Part shown: positions 33,988-40,974 of the stretch, one piece after another | Numbering within the stretch: the stretch's first letter is position 1 | How the letters are laid out: the number at the start of each line of letters is the position of its first letter | NCBI GenBank assembly: GCA_023397655.1 | Contig: JAEWTW010000057.1 | Location: 1 to 64,000, forward strand | DNA: 64,000 nt | Direction of reading: 5' to 3' | DNA from: Bacillota bacterium | GTDB taxonomy: Bacteria > Bacillota > Clostridia > Christensenellales > SZUA-584 | Notes under the pieces: generated by a model | What the model was told of the DNA's origin: nothing | The model's input: the letters and a program-made list of their open reading frames with translations, nothing else | The model's database searches: none | Program-made: the position numbers and the translations under genes

Positions 33988-35190
33988 TTAAATGATCAGT
34001 GACTGCTGCCACTTGAGCGCATCCAGATAGAAGGATGTGAACGCGTCTTCCGGCAGCCCGGAGTCCGCAAGAAAGCGGTCTACCGCGTCCCAGTCGGTGC
34101 GTTCGAAGGCCAGCACGGCATACAGCGCGTTGCACACCGGGCCCGGTTCACCCAGCAGCGCGGCCTTCACCGGCTTTGCCAGCGGCAGCCGCGCCAGCAC
34201 TTTGTCCATCGGTTCATCCAGCAGCGCGTCGATGGAGGAAAACATGCCGGTGAGAAAGAAGTCCGATTCGTTGCGCTTTTTGCCGATGGCAAGAGCATAC
34301 AGCGCCAGCATGCGGCCGCGTATCAGCGAGAGCTTAACCAGCTCGGAGTTCTCAGGCGTGGAGAGACCCTTCACCAGCAGCAGATGCGTCCAGCGGTTGA
34401 GTTCCGTCAGCCCGATATGCGTCAGCGCGTGATGGATGGAGGTGATGGTGATGCGCGAACGGTAATACGCCGAGTTGGCGATCCGCAGCAGCTTGTAAGA
34501 CAGCTCCACGTCCCGCTCGATGACGGACGCGATCTCCTTTAAGTCCGGCTCCGGCGCGGAGAGCAGCTGTATGATCTGCATCATGTTGCTGCCCTGTGTA
34601 CCGATCTCCTTGCCGCCCACCATCATGGGCTTGTTGAAGAAATATCCCTGAAAAAGCTTGTAGCCCATCACGCAGGCCTGCCGGTATTCCTCGGCGGACT
34701 CCACCTTCATGGCGGCAAACGTGATGGGGCGGTATTTTCGTATCATCAGCGCCTGATCGCTGAGCGGTATGCTGGAATAATCCACCTTGATGATATCCGC
34801 CAGCTCCAGCAGCGGACGGTAACTGTCCTCGTCGGTAAAGTTGTCCAGCGCCAGCGTATATCCGGCTTTCTTGAGCTTTTTGCACGCTTCTGTCAGCTCC
34901 GGTGTGATCTCGGTGCGTTCCACAATCTCGATGACCAGCTTGTCGGGCGGCAGCAGCAGCGGCGTGCTGCACAGCAGCAGGTTTTGCGAAAAGTTAACGA
35001 AGCCGCGCGTGCCGTCTGTCAGCTCGTCGAACCCCATAAAGAAGGAGTCGGAAAGCAGAGCGGCAGTAGCCTGATCGTCGTCGGAACCCTCAAACAGGTT
35101 TCGCTCGCTGCGCCGGTAAAACAGCTCGTATCCATTGAGCTTCATGCGGTTATTAAAGATAGGTTGGCGCGCGACATAGATGTTTCCCAT
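33988..35190 (-). CDS. EAL-HDOD signalling protein (copy 3)
   Basis: A 400-residue protein, first in the transcription order of the three paralogues. It opens MGNIYVARQPIFNNRMKLNG, with YELFYRRS in place of an active EAL loop. The HDOD part has SYKLLRIANSAYYRS and FLTGMFSSIDALLDEPMDKVL. The ATG at 35190 follows AGGAGAC. The upstream region 35191-35365 is shared with the toxin-like gene that diverges from it. Confidence 0.88.
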   Translation of the reverse strand: MGNIYVARQPIFNNRMKLNGYELFYRRSERNLFEGSDDDQATAALLSDSFFMGFDELTDGTRGFVNFSQNLLLCSTPLLLPPDKLVIEIVERTEITPELTEACKKLKKAGYTLALDNFTDEDSYRPLLELADIIKVDYSSIPLSDQALMIRKYRPITFAAMKVESAEEYRQACVMGYKLFQGYFFNKPMMVGGKEIGTQGSNMMQIIQLLSAPEPDLKEIASVIERDVELSYKLLRIANSAYYRSRITITSIHHALTHIGLTELNRWTHLLLVKGLSTPENSELVKLSLIRGRMLALYALAIGKKRNESDFFLTGMFSSIDALLDEPMDKVLARLPLAKPVKAALLGEPGPVCNALYAVLAFERTDWDAVDRFLADSGLPEDAFTSFYLDALKWQQSLII

Positions 35191-35365
35191 TAAAAGTCTC
35201 CTGATCGATATGGACTCTTAATAATATAAACTCAATTGCAGCCAGTCAAACAAAGGAGAATCATGGCCTCCCTGAAAGATGAAATGTTTTGAAAATAGTC
35301 TGTGCTTATCATAGAGGTAAATATAAGGAAGGGGCCGTTGGAAGGGCGGTTTAAAGGTGAGAAAA

Positions 35366-35803
35366 ATGAGCTATGAAGCGGACAGACAGAGAAGAGCGCG
35401 TGAATTATACGAGGAGTGCATGGAGGAGGAGCGCCGTCACCGTGAGGAGGAAGAACGCAGGCGGCAGCGGGAGGAGCAGCGACGCTAGCGGGAGGAGCAG
35501 AAGGCGGCGCAGCAACGCGCGGACGACCACCACCGCCGGATGGAGCGGCAGAAGCAGCAGCAAACCAAGCCCGCTCAGGCCGCTCCCGACAAGTCTGCGC
35601 CAAAAAGCGAAAATACGTTCTATACAAACAAACCAGACAATGGTATAATTCAACCAAGGTTCACCAGCATCTCAGCCTACGAGAACGAGATCAGCAAACA
35701 GCAGAAGGCTGTGGATGCGCTGCACCACCAGCAGTTCAACCGCATGCTGAAGAATGACGTGAAGAGTATGAATGCTCTGGACGCTCCCATCAAGCAAGCG
35801 TAG
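35366..35803 (+). pseudogene. polymorphic-toxin-like protein, locus 2: N-terminal part with two amber codons
   Basis: From ATG 35366 the frame reads a charged helix (MSYEADRQRRARELYEEC...) and then the shared segment (FYTNKPDNGIIQPRF; SAYENEISKQQKAVDALHHQ), very like locus 1. It is broken by TAG at 35486 (codon 41) and TAG at 35801 (codon 146). At the second site the paralogue has GAG, so a single G-to-T change made the stop. There is no frameshift anywhere: the same frame continues to 37183. As neighbouring genes use TAG as a normal stop, loss of function is the simplest reading; suppression is possible. Confidence 0.65.
35621..35649 (+). promoter_or_regulatory. seam promoter-like element, copy 3
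   Basis: TATACA (35621-35626), 17 nt, TATAAT (35644-35649). It lies downstream of the first amber codon, so it could still drive the intact C-terminal part and the gene at 37268. Confidence 0.45.
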
Positions 35804-35830
35804 GGGGATATCGACGACCTCAAGCTGGAG

Positions 35831-37183
35831 ATGTACGGAGTCATGGGTGCGTTTGAGCATGGCAAGCGGGGGAACCAGCTACTGGAAGAAGACAAATGGG
35901 CCAAGTATACGCCGGAGGAGGACAAGGCTGCGCCGAATATGGGCGACATGACTCCCACGGGGAACGTTGGTAAGCCGGGGCTGGGCTTCACTAACGAGAA
36001 ACCGCAGTTAGCGGCAAATGATACGGCGGCGCATGTGACGGGGCTGGATGACGGTGCGGATTCCTTCTTTGGATATAACCCGAAGGATTATGATGAAACC
36101 AAGTATAAAAATGAAAAACAACTAAGAACGGATGCGCTTCAGTACAAGCCTTCTAATAACTTTCAAACGCTTGTTGACGATGGCTTGAAGTTTGCGCAAG
36201 ACAATCTGAATAATGCTAAGCAATTGGGTGATACCAGTCTCATAAAAAAATATGAGGAAGAAGCGGGTTTATATCAAACTGTAAAAGATATGTACACGAA
36301 TATAAGCCCTGACAGCACATTCAGGTACTATCAAATGGAAGAAGGGCTAAGAGCTGTTGAAAGTCTGTTAGAAAAGTATACTGGGGAGATGGATAATGCA
36401 GCGGGCTTAACAGGGCATGATGCGGCTGAAAAGCTTACAATGATCAAGGAGCAGCTTATAGACATAAACAGAGGGATGAATGTGGTAGGAGAGGCGTACT
36501 TGGACGATATTGATGAGAAATATAAGAAAGGAGTTATATCAAAACAAGATTATGATACGGCTTACAAAGAATATTATCAAGCTGTCATAGATCGTGAAAG
36601 TACGATTCAAATTCCAAATAGATCCCTGAATGTAGATAACTTGACAATGGCGGATGCAGCAACAGGACAGGAATTCCTTCTTTTTGATATGCTGAAAGCG
36701 TATGATATACCGCTTTACAGTACAAAAGAAAATGCGGTATTTGCGTTCAAAAAGGAAGCAATGCCATCAACGCTTCAAGCAAATAAAGAGCATAGTGCAG
36801 TACTTAATGCTATTGATTTACTTGATGAAGATACCGGTAAGGTGAATACATATTATTATTTCGATGTGAAACAAGGCGCAGATCGTGACGTGGTATTTAA
36901 CGCAATACTTAGCGCTCGTGGTGGAGAAGGTCGGATGCTGTTGCACACGCATCCTGTTGATGGATACTGGAGCCGAGATTTCTCAGGTAATCCAGATGGA
37001 AGTGAGATGGGTGATACAAGCGTTCCAACAACTTTAGGATATGGCGGAATATATGTGGTAACCTCGGGTGCTGAAGTTAAGCTACATAAAGGACCGGGAT
37101 TTGCGAATATAGGTAGCGGTCATAGTACATATGCCAATACGCTGAGTGAGCTTAAATATGCAAGTACAATAGATTTATATTAA
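35831..37183 (+). CDS. distal part of locus-2 toxin-like protein, with HTHP-type C-terminal domain
   Basis: The 450-codon open part after the second amber codon, in the same frame as the N-terminal part. It finishes the shared segment (GNVGKPGLGF, GLDDGADSFFGYNPKDY). It then switches to AT-rich sequence: a helical region (YKNEKQLRTDALQYKP; LKKY-like repeats) and an alpha/beta end with RMLLHTHPVDGYWSRDFSG (His at full-frame residues 527 and 529) and a following GD. An HxHP-x-S/D cluster is seen in JAB/MPN and DUF4329-like toxin domains; similarity here is only by eye. ATG 35831 has a poor ribosome site, so independent translation is doubtful. Confidence 0.55.
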   Translation: MYGVMGAFEHGKRGNQLLEEDKWAKYTPEEDKAAPNMGDMTPTGNVGKPGLGFTNEKPQLAANDTAAHVTGLDDGADSFFGYNPKDYDETKYKNEKQLRTDALQYKPSNNFQTLVDDGLKFAQDNLNNAKQLGDTSLIKKYEEEAGLYQTVKDMYTNISPDSTFRYYQMEEGLRAVESLLEKYTGEMDNAAGLTGHDAAEKLTMIKEQLIDINRGMNVVGEAYLDDIDEKYKKGVISKQDYDTAYKEYYQAVIDRESTIQIPNRSLNVDNLTMADAATGQEFLLFDMLKAYDIPLYSTKENAVFAFKKEAMPSTLQANKEHSAVLNAIDLLDEDTGKVNTYYYFDVKQGADRDVVFNAILSARGGEGRMLLHTHPVDGYWSRDFSGNPDGSEMGDTSVPTTLGYGGIYVVTSGAEVKLHKGPGFANIGSGHSTYANTLSELKYASTIDLY

Positions 37184-37192
37184 TGGCTTTTT

Positions 37193-37233
37193 TACTTCTA
37201 CCTAGACTTCTATTTGTAGTTTAGGTAGAAGTA
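37193..37233. other. 12-bp perfect inverted repeat between toxin-like and immunity-like genes
   Basis: TACTTCTACCTA (37193-37204) pairs perfectly with TAGGTAGAAGTA (37222-37233), loop 17 nt. It lacks a T-run on the plus strand. It could attenuate or stabilise the transcript entering the next gene. Confidence 0.5.
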
Positions 37234-37267
37234 AAGTTTCTAATAACGCGAAAGGATAATTTAAGTT

Positions 37268-37696
37268 GTGAAAAAATCGAGAAGAGTAAAATTTATATTA
37301 ATCATCGGCATATTTGTTTTGATCATTATTGGTATTTTATGTTTTAATAATATTACGTACTTTGCCCTAAGAGAATATAGATATACAGATAATGGATATG
37401 CTATTGGTAGTATAATGAAAATAGAGGAGGTTATATTTGAGGAAATAGACGAAGAAGCATTTAATAATATAGAGAAAATGTGGCCTTTTAATGAGGATTA
37501 CGGAGTCATAGGAAGAATAGATTATAAACACACCAATGCAGTGTGGAATTATTCTATTTATGGCAACAGAGATGTCGAAACCAGAATATTAATTGTGGGT
37601 AAAGAAGCTTATGCGTTTAATGACGCCAATTTACCAGAAGTATATTTTTGCAGGCAGGACATACTTCAATTATTTGAAGATATGAATGAAGAATAA
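37268..37696 (+). CDS. membrane-anchored protein, candidate immunity protein of locus 2
   Basis: A 142-residue protein: a basic start, a membrane helix (FILIIGIFVLIIIGILCF), and a small extracytoplasmic domain (EIDEEAFNNIEKMWPFNEDYG; YGNRDVETRILIVGKEAYAF). It begins with GTG behind AAAGGATA, 84 bp after the toxin-like gene, and has the same strong AT bias. Architecture matches the candidate immunity gene at 27610, though the sequences differ. Function inferred only from position. Confidence 0.55.
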   Translation: MKKSRRVKFILIIGIFVLIIIGILCFNNITYFALREYRYTDNGYAIGSIMKIEEVIFEEIDEEAFNNIEKMWPFNEDYGVIGRIDYKHTNAVWNYSIYGNRDVETRILIVGKEAYAFNDANLPEVYFCRQDILQLFEDMNEE

Positions 37697-37705
37697 GATT
37701 CTTAG

Positions 37706-37739
37706 AAAGACTCGTTTTAACATGCGGGCCTTTTTTATT
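37706..37739 (+). terminator. terminator of the locus-2 cassette
   Basis: AAAGACTCG (37706-37714) pairs with CGGGCCTTT (37725-37733) with one mismatch and one G-U, then TTTATT, followed by the junction TTACCCAAAC also found after the terminator at 29085. Confidence 0.65.
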
Positions 37740-37750
37740 CTTACCCAAAC

Positions 37751-37779
37751 ATAACAAACCAAAAACAGAATGCTATAAT
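37751..37779 (+). promoter_or_regulatory. seam promoter-like element, copy 4
   Basis: ATAACA (37751-37756), 17 nt, TATAAT (37774-37779): spacing is preserved although the surrounding frame is lost. Confidence 0.4.
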
Positions 37780-37990
37780 GCAACCAAGGTTTAACGCATC
37801 TTCAGCCTATGAGGATGAGATCAAGAAGCAGCAGGAAAGCTGTAACGATTTACAAGCAGCAGTTCAACCTCGTGCTGAATAACGCCGGAAGAGGAACTGC
37901 GTTCGCCGAATGTGGGAACATGTCGCCGGCGGGGAACGTGGGTAAGCCGGGCTGTTGGTTCACGAGCGGAAAGACGCAATTATTCAGCAG
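37751..37990 (+). pseudogene. remnant of the shared toxin segment (copy 4)
   Basis: Fragments of the shared segment remain, with deletions and frameshifts: ATAATGCAACCAAGGTTTAA, TATGAGGATGAGATCA, CAGCAGTTCAACC, then GGGAACATGTCGCCGGCGGGG and GTAAGCCGGGCTG (the GNVGKPG part). No full-length frame is left and no immunity gene follows. It explains most of the 37697-38100 gap. Confidence 0.7.
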
Positions 37991-38100
37991 GTTTACAGCG
38001 GCGCAAGTATTGAGAGAATATTCGTTTACATTGGAAAATTTATTGTTTAACCGTGCCCCAACGTGCCCATATAAAGACATCAGCATCAACGGAGGTCTCA

Positions 38101-38775
38101 GTGAACACGATCACCGGATACACTGAAATGATGAATTATCGCAACCTGACGGCAGGCGTTTTCGGCGGCTCTGCAAACGCGTCGTCGGAGCAGCCCTCCG
38201 ATACACGGCGCAGCGCGGGAGCGGGAGACGGTACCGCCGCTGAACCGCAGGAAAGCCAAACCAGTCAGACGCTGTCACGGCAAGCGGTTCCGGCGGCTTC
38301 ACGCGGCACTCATGCCTTGCTGGAAATCATCAGGCGGGCGGGCGCCAGCCTGTCCGAAGACGGTTTGCAGGATATGCTGGACGACATGGTGCTGAGGGGC
38401 GATATCACGGACGACCAGGCGGATGATATATATGACGGCCTGAAACGGGCGCGCGAGGCCATGCCGGTATCGGTGCTCAAGCGCCTTGACGTGCTGGCCC
38501 AGTCGGGAGTGATGACAGCGGAACAGCGGGACGCGGCGGCGGCGGCGCTCACCGGCTCGGGCGAGAGGCTGCACGATCTCGTATCGGACGGCACGCTGTC
38601 GCAGGCGCAGATGGACGCGGTGATGGAGACGTGCCGCAGCGCGGTGAAGCTGAGGCAGGCGCGTCAGGCCTACGGCCAGATGCAGGCGAACCCGCTGGCA
38701 CGAGCGGCGGACAGCGGTCAATACGGCATACTGGATGCTTATGCAGACAGCATGGCGGAAGGCGCGTCGGCTTAG
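38101..38775 (+). CDS. helical-repeat protein (paralogue of 39055)
   Basis: A 224-residue cytoplasmic protein. The opening NTITGYTEMMNYRNLTAG matches the opening of the gene at 39055. A Ser/Ala/Gln-rich linker follows, then helix-turn-helix units with the pattern LEDMVLRGDITDDQADDI, LAQSGVMTAEQRDAAAAAL and LVSDGTLSQAQMDAVMETC, and a shared end (KLRQARQAYGQMQANPLARAA). The start is GTG 38101 with GGAGGT five bases upstream. No signal peptide or enzyme motif. It has its own terminator. Confidence 0.7.
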   Translation: MNTITGYTEMMNYRNLTAGVFGGSANASSEQPSDTRRSAGAGDGTAAEPQESQTSQTLSRQAVPAASRGTHALLEIIRRAGASLSEDGLQDMLDDMVLRGDITDDQADDIYDGLKRAREAMPVSVLKRLDVLAQSGVMTAEQRDAAAAALTGSGERLHDLVSDGTLSQAQMDAVMETCRSAVKLRQARQAYGQMQANPLARAADSGQYGILDAYADSMAEGASA

Positions 38776-38801
38776 CGGCCGCCAATAAAAGAGTGAGAAT
38801 C

Positions 38802-38826
38802 AGCGGGCATCAGGGCCCGCTTTTTT
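38802..38826 (+). terminator. rho-independent terminator
   Basis: AGCGGGC (38802-38808) pairs with GCCCGCT (38815-38821), followed by TTTTT. The remaining 38827-39051 holds no gene; a tandem of short AAGTTAACGGGAACCTCAC / AAGTTCACAGGAATCTCAC repeats lies at about 38908-38955. Confidence 0.75.
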
Positions 38827-39054
38827 GTATGTTACGCCCGTTTCCCGTAATCCTACAGCGTATTGCCAGTGACAGTAAATATTGAAATAAGCGGCGCTGC
38901 GGCCCCAAGTTAACGGGAACCTCACAGCAAGTTCACAGGAATCTCACGGGAAGCTTACGGAACGGGGAACATTCGATGAACAGTGATGCACAGCTGTTTT
39001 GCGCTTCATAATTGCGCCGATATACAGATCAGAAATCGCATTTGGAGGTTCATG

Positions 39055-39855
39055 ATGAACACAATATCCGGATACTCGAATCTGTCGGCTGTATATTATC
39101 AGAACAGGGTGGCAGACAGCCAGACACAAAAGGCCGACAATACGATGAAAGCGAACCCGCTGGAGTCGCTGGTGGAATCAGGCGCCATCACGGAGGAACA
39201 GGAGGAGGCTGTGCGCGAAGCGCTGGAGATGTCGATGGGGAGCGGCCCGCCGCCGATGCTGCAGGGCGGGGGAGACCCGCTCGGCTCTGCACTTCAAAGC
39301 ATGGTGGACGACGGAACGATATCGGACGAGCAATCCGAATCCATCCGTACCGCACTGGACAGCGCAAGGCCCGCAAACTCTCGTCCGCCGTCGATGGAGA
39401 ACATGACAAGCGCACTGGACGCGCTGGTGGAGGACGGTACGATATCGGAGGAGCAAAAGCAGTCCGTACTGGACAGCGTGGAGCAAGCCAGGGAGAACAT
39501 GCCGCCGCCCCCGCCGCCGCCCGGCATGATGAACAGCCTGTCCGGCCTCGTGGAGTCGGGCACGCTCACGGAGGAGCAGCAGGACGCGGTGATCGAAGCG
39601 CTGTCGTCATACACCGGAGCGGAGGACCCGCTGCAGGCGCTGGTGGAAGACGGCACGCTGACGGAGGAGGAAAAGGACACTGTCATCTCGTCATTGCAGA
39701 GCGGCATGAAGCTGCAGCAGGCAAAAGCCGCCTACAGCCGCATGCAGACGGACCCGCTGGAGGAGCTGGTGCAGTCCGGCACGATATCGTCGGACCAGGA
39801 GGACGCGATACGGATGGCATTCCTGCAGAGCCAGTTCGGCAGCGTCTCCGTCTGA
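39055..39855 (+). CDS. helical-repeat protein with five LVExGTI units
   Basis: A 266-residue protein built of at least five ~25-35-residue units of the form L-x2-LVE(D/S)GTI(S/T)EEQ-x3-V, for example SLVESGAITEEQEEAV, SMVDDGTISDEQSESI, ALVEDGTISEEQKQSV, GLVESGTLTEEQQDAV and ELVQSGTISSDQEDAI. Proline-rich gaps separate some units (PPPPPPPG). The N-terminus and the C-terminal KLQQAKAAYSRMQ segment match the gene at 38101. Two ATGs are adjacent (39052, 39055); the GGAGG spacing favours the second. No signal peptide; function unknown. Confidence 0.7.
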   Translation: MNTISGYSNLSAVYYQNRVADSQTQKADNTMKANPLESLVESGAITEEQEEAVREALEMSMGSGPPPMLQGGGDPLGSALQSMVDDGTISDEQSESIRTALDSARPANSRPPSMENMTSALDALVEDGTISEEQKQSVLDSVEQARENMPPPPPPPGMMNSLSGLVESGTLTEEQQDAVIEALSSYTGAEDPLQALVEDGTLTEEEKDTVISSLQSGMKLQQAKAAYSRMQTDPLEELVQSGTISSDQEDAIRMAFLQSQFGSVSV

Positions 39856-39885
39856 ACGAAGAAGTCAGAAGAGGGCGCAAGCATA

Positions 39886-39916
39886 AAAAGCCTCCGGATA
39901 TTGTCCGAAGGCTTTT
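39886..39916. terminator. bidirectional terminator
   Basis: AAAAGCCT (39886-39893) pairs with AGGCTTTT (39909-39916), with CGGA/TCCG inside. It separates convergent genes. Confidence 0.75.
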
Positions 39917-39935
39917 GGCTGTCTGCAGTGCGACG

Positions 39936-40448
39936 CTATATGGCTGCCGCCTGTTTGTTGAGCTCAATCAGCTGCTGTATGTTCCTGATGCGTTCGTGCT
40001 GGCAAGTGATGATGCCGTTGTACGCCGCCTCCACGCCGTCATAATCGCGTCCGCGGCGGGCGGTCTTCAGCTGCTGCCTATTCTGCGACATCGTGGTGTT
40101 GGTCGCCTTCAGGCCGTCACGGCAGGCCTTGATCTCCGCTTTGATGCGCTGGGCTTCGGCCAGCTGCTCATCGGTCACGCCGTCCGGGTTCGCCTTCAGC
40201 TCCGCGAGATGCGCGGCGGCTGTAGCGCGCTGTGTCGCCAGCTCAACCTTCAGCGCCGCCAATTCGGCGCGGTTCGCGATCACCTCGTCGATCAGCGGCT
40301 GAATCTGAAGCATGTGCTCGGCGCGTTCCTGCGCGCGCTGGGCTGCTTTATCCGCCCGCTCTCCGCCTGCGGCAAACGCGGTGGCGGTGAACAGCGACAG
40401 CGCGATAACCGCGGCCAGTGTCAGTGTCAGTATCCGTTTTGCTTTCAT
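39936..40448 (-). CDS. secreted coiled-coil protein
   Basis: A 170-residue protein with a typical signal peptide (RILTLTLAAVIALSLFTATAFA, cut after AFA) and a fully helical mature part (RAQERAEHMLQIQPLIDEVIANRAELAAL; RIKAEIKACRDGLKATNTTM; IRNIQQLIELNKQA). It has GGGAG upstream. It lies just ahead of a lipoprotein and a two-component system on the same strand, and could be an envelope-stress protein of a Spy-like kind; that is only a guess from shape and context. Confidence 0.68.
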   Translation of the reverse strand: MKAKRILTLTLAAVIALSLFTATAFAAGGERADKAAQRAQERAEHMLQIQPLIDEVIANRAELAALKVELATQRATAAAHLAELKANPDGVTDEQLAEAQRIKAEIKACRDGLKATNTTMSQNRQQLKTARRGRDYDGVEAAYNGIITCQHERIRNIQQLIELNKQAAAI

Positions 40449-40465
40449 GGTTATTATCTCCCTTC

Positions 40466-40882
40466 CTACTCAATGCTGCCGGCGTCTACGTCCGTATCGT
40501 CCGGCTCTTCCAGACTGCCCAGCGTGTCCAGCGCTTTGCCGAGCTCGCCGGTCAGGTCGTCCAGTATCTGCTGCTTCTCCTTGTCGGAAACGGTGTTGGA
40601 CGACTCCGCAATAATCTCGGGTTCCTCCGGCTCGGCTGCGTCGTTTGTTTCGGCCGGTGAAGGCATCTCCGTTGCCGCGGCATCCGGTGCGGTGGTCGCC
40701 ACGGCGACTTCTTCCGCCGCGCTCTGTTCGGTGGCAGCCGGGGCTGCAGGCTCCTCCGCGGCGGTGTCCGGCATCCGCTTTGCACCGCAGCCTGCCAGCA
40801 GCGCCACGGCAAGCGCGGCCGTTATCACCAGCAAGGCGGTTTTTTTCGCTCCGAAAAGGGTGCGCGTCCTGTTGTTTGTCAT
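40466..40882 (-). CDS. small lipoprotein
   Basis: A 138-residue lipoprotein: signal KTALLVITAALAVALLAGC (lipobox LAGC), then a long Ala/Glu/Pro/Thr-rich linker, and a short helical end (SDKEKQQILDDLTGELGKALDTLG). ATG 40882 is chosen because AGGAAGG is eight bases upstream; the ATG at 40888 is too close. It is 17 bp ahead of the secreted coiled-coil gene and probably in one operon with it. Confidence 0.72.
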   Translation of the reverse strand: MTNNRTRTLFGAKKTALLVITAALAVALLAGCGAKRMPDTAAEEPAAPAATEQSAAEEVAVATTAPDAAATEMPSPAETNDAAEPEEPEIIAESSNTVSDKEKQQILDDLTGELGKALDTLGSLEEPDDTDVDAGSIE

Positions 40883-40974
40883 TCGCATCACCTTCCTATA
40901 AAAGTTTGGCATGATCATATTGTAGGATGGGCCTGTAAAACGCAATCGGTTGAAATGTAAGCAGTTTGTAAACG

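Noticed and set aside
35366..37183. Genome-wide reassignment of TAG to a sense codon
   Set aside because: Other genes in the window, for example those ending at 24280, 25494 and 38775, stop at TAG at natural positions.
39055..39855. EF-hand calcium-binding repeats (DGTIS looks like an EF loop)
   Set aside because: The first and third acidic positions of the EF loop are absent in all units; the match is limited to DG-x-I.
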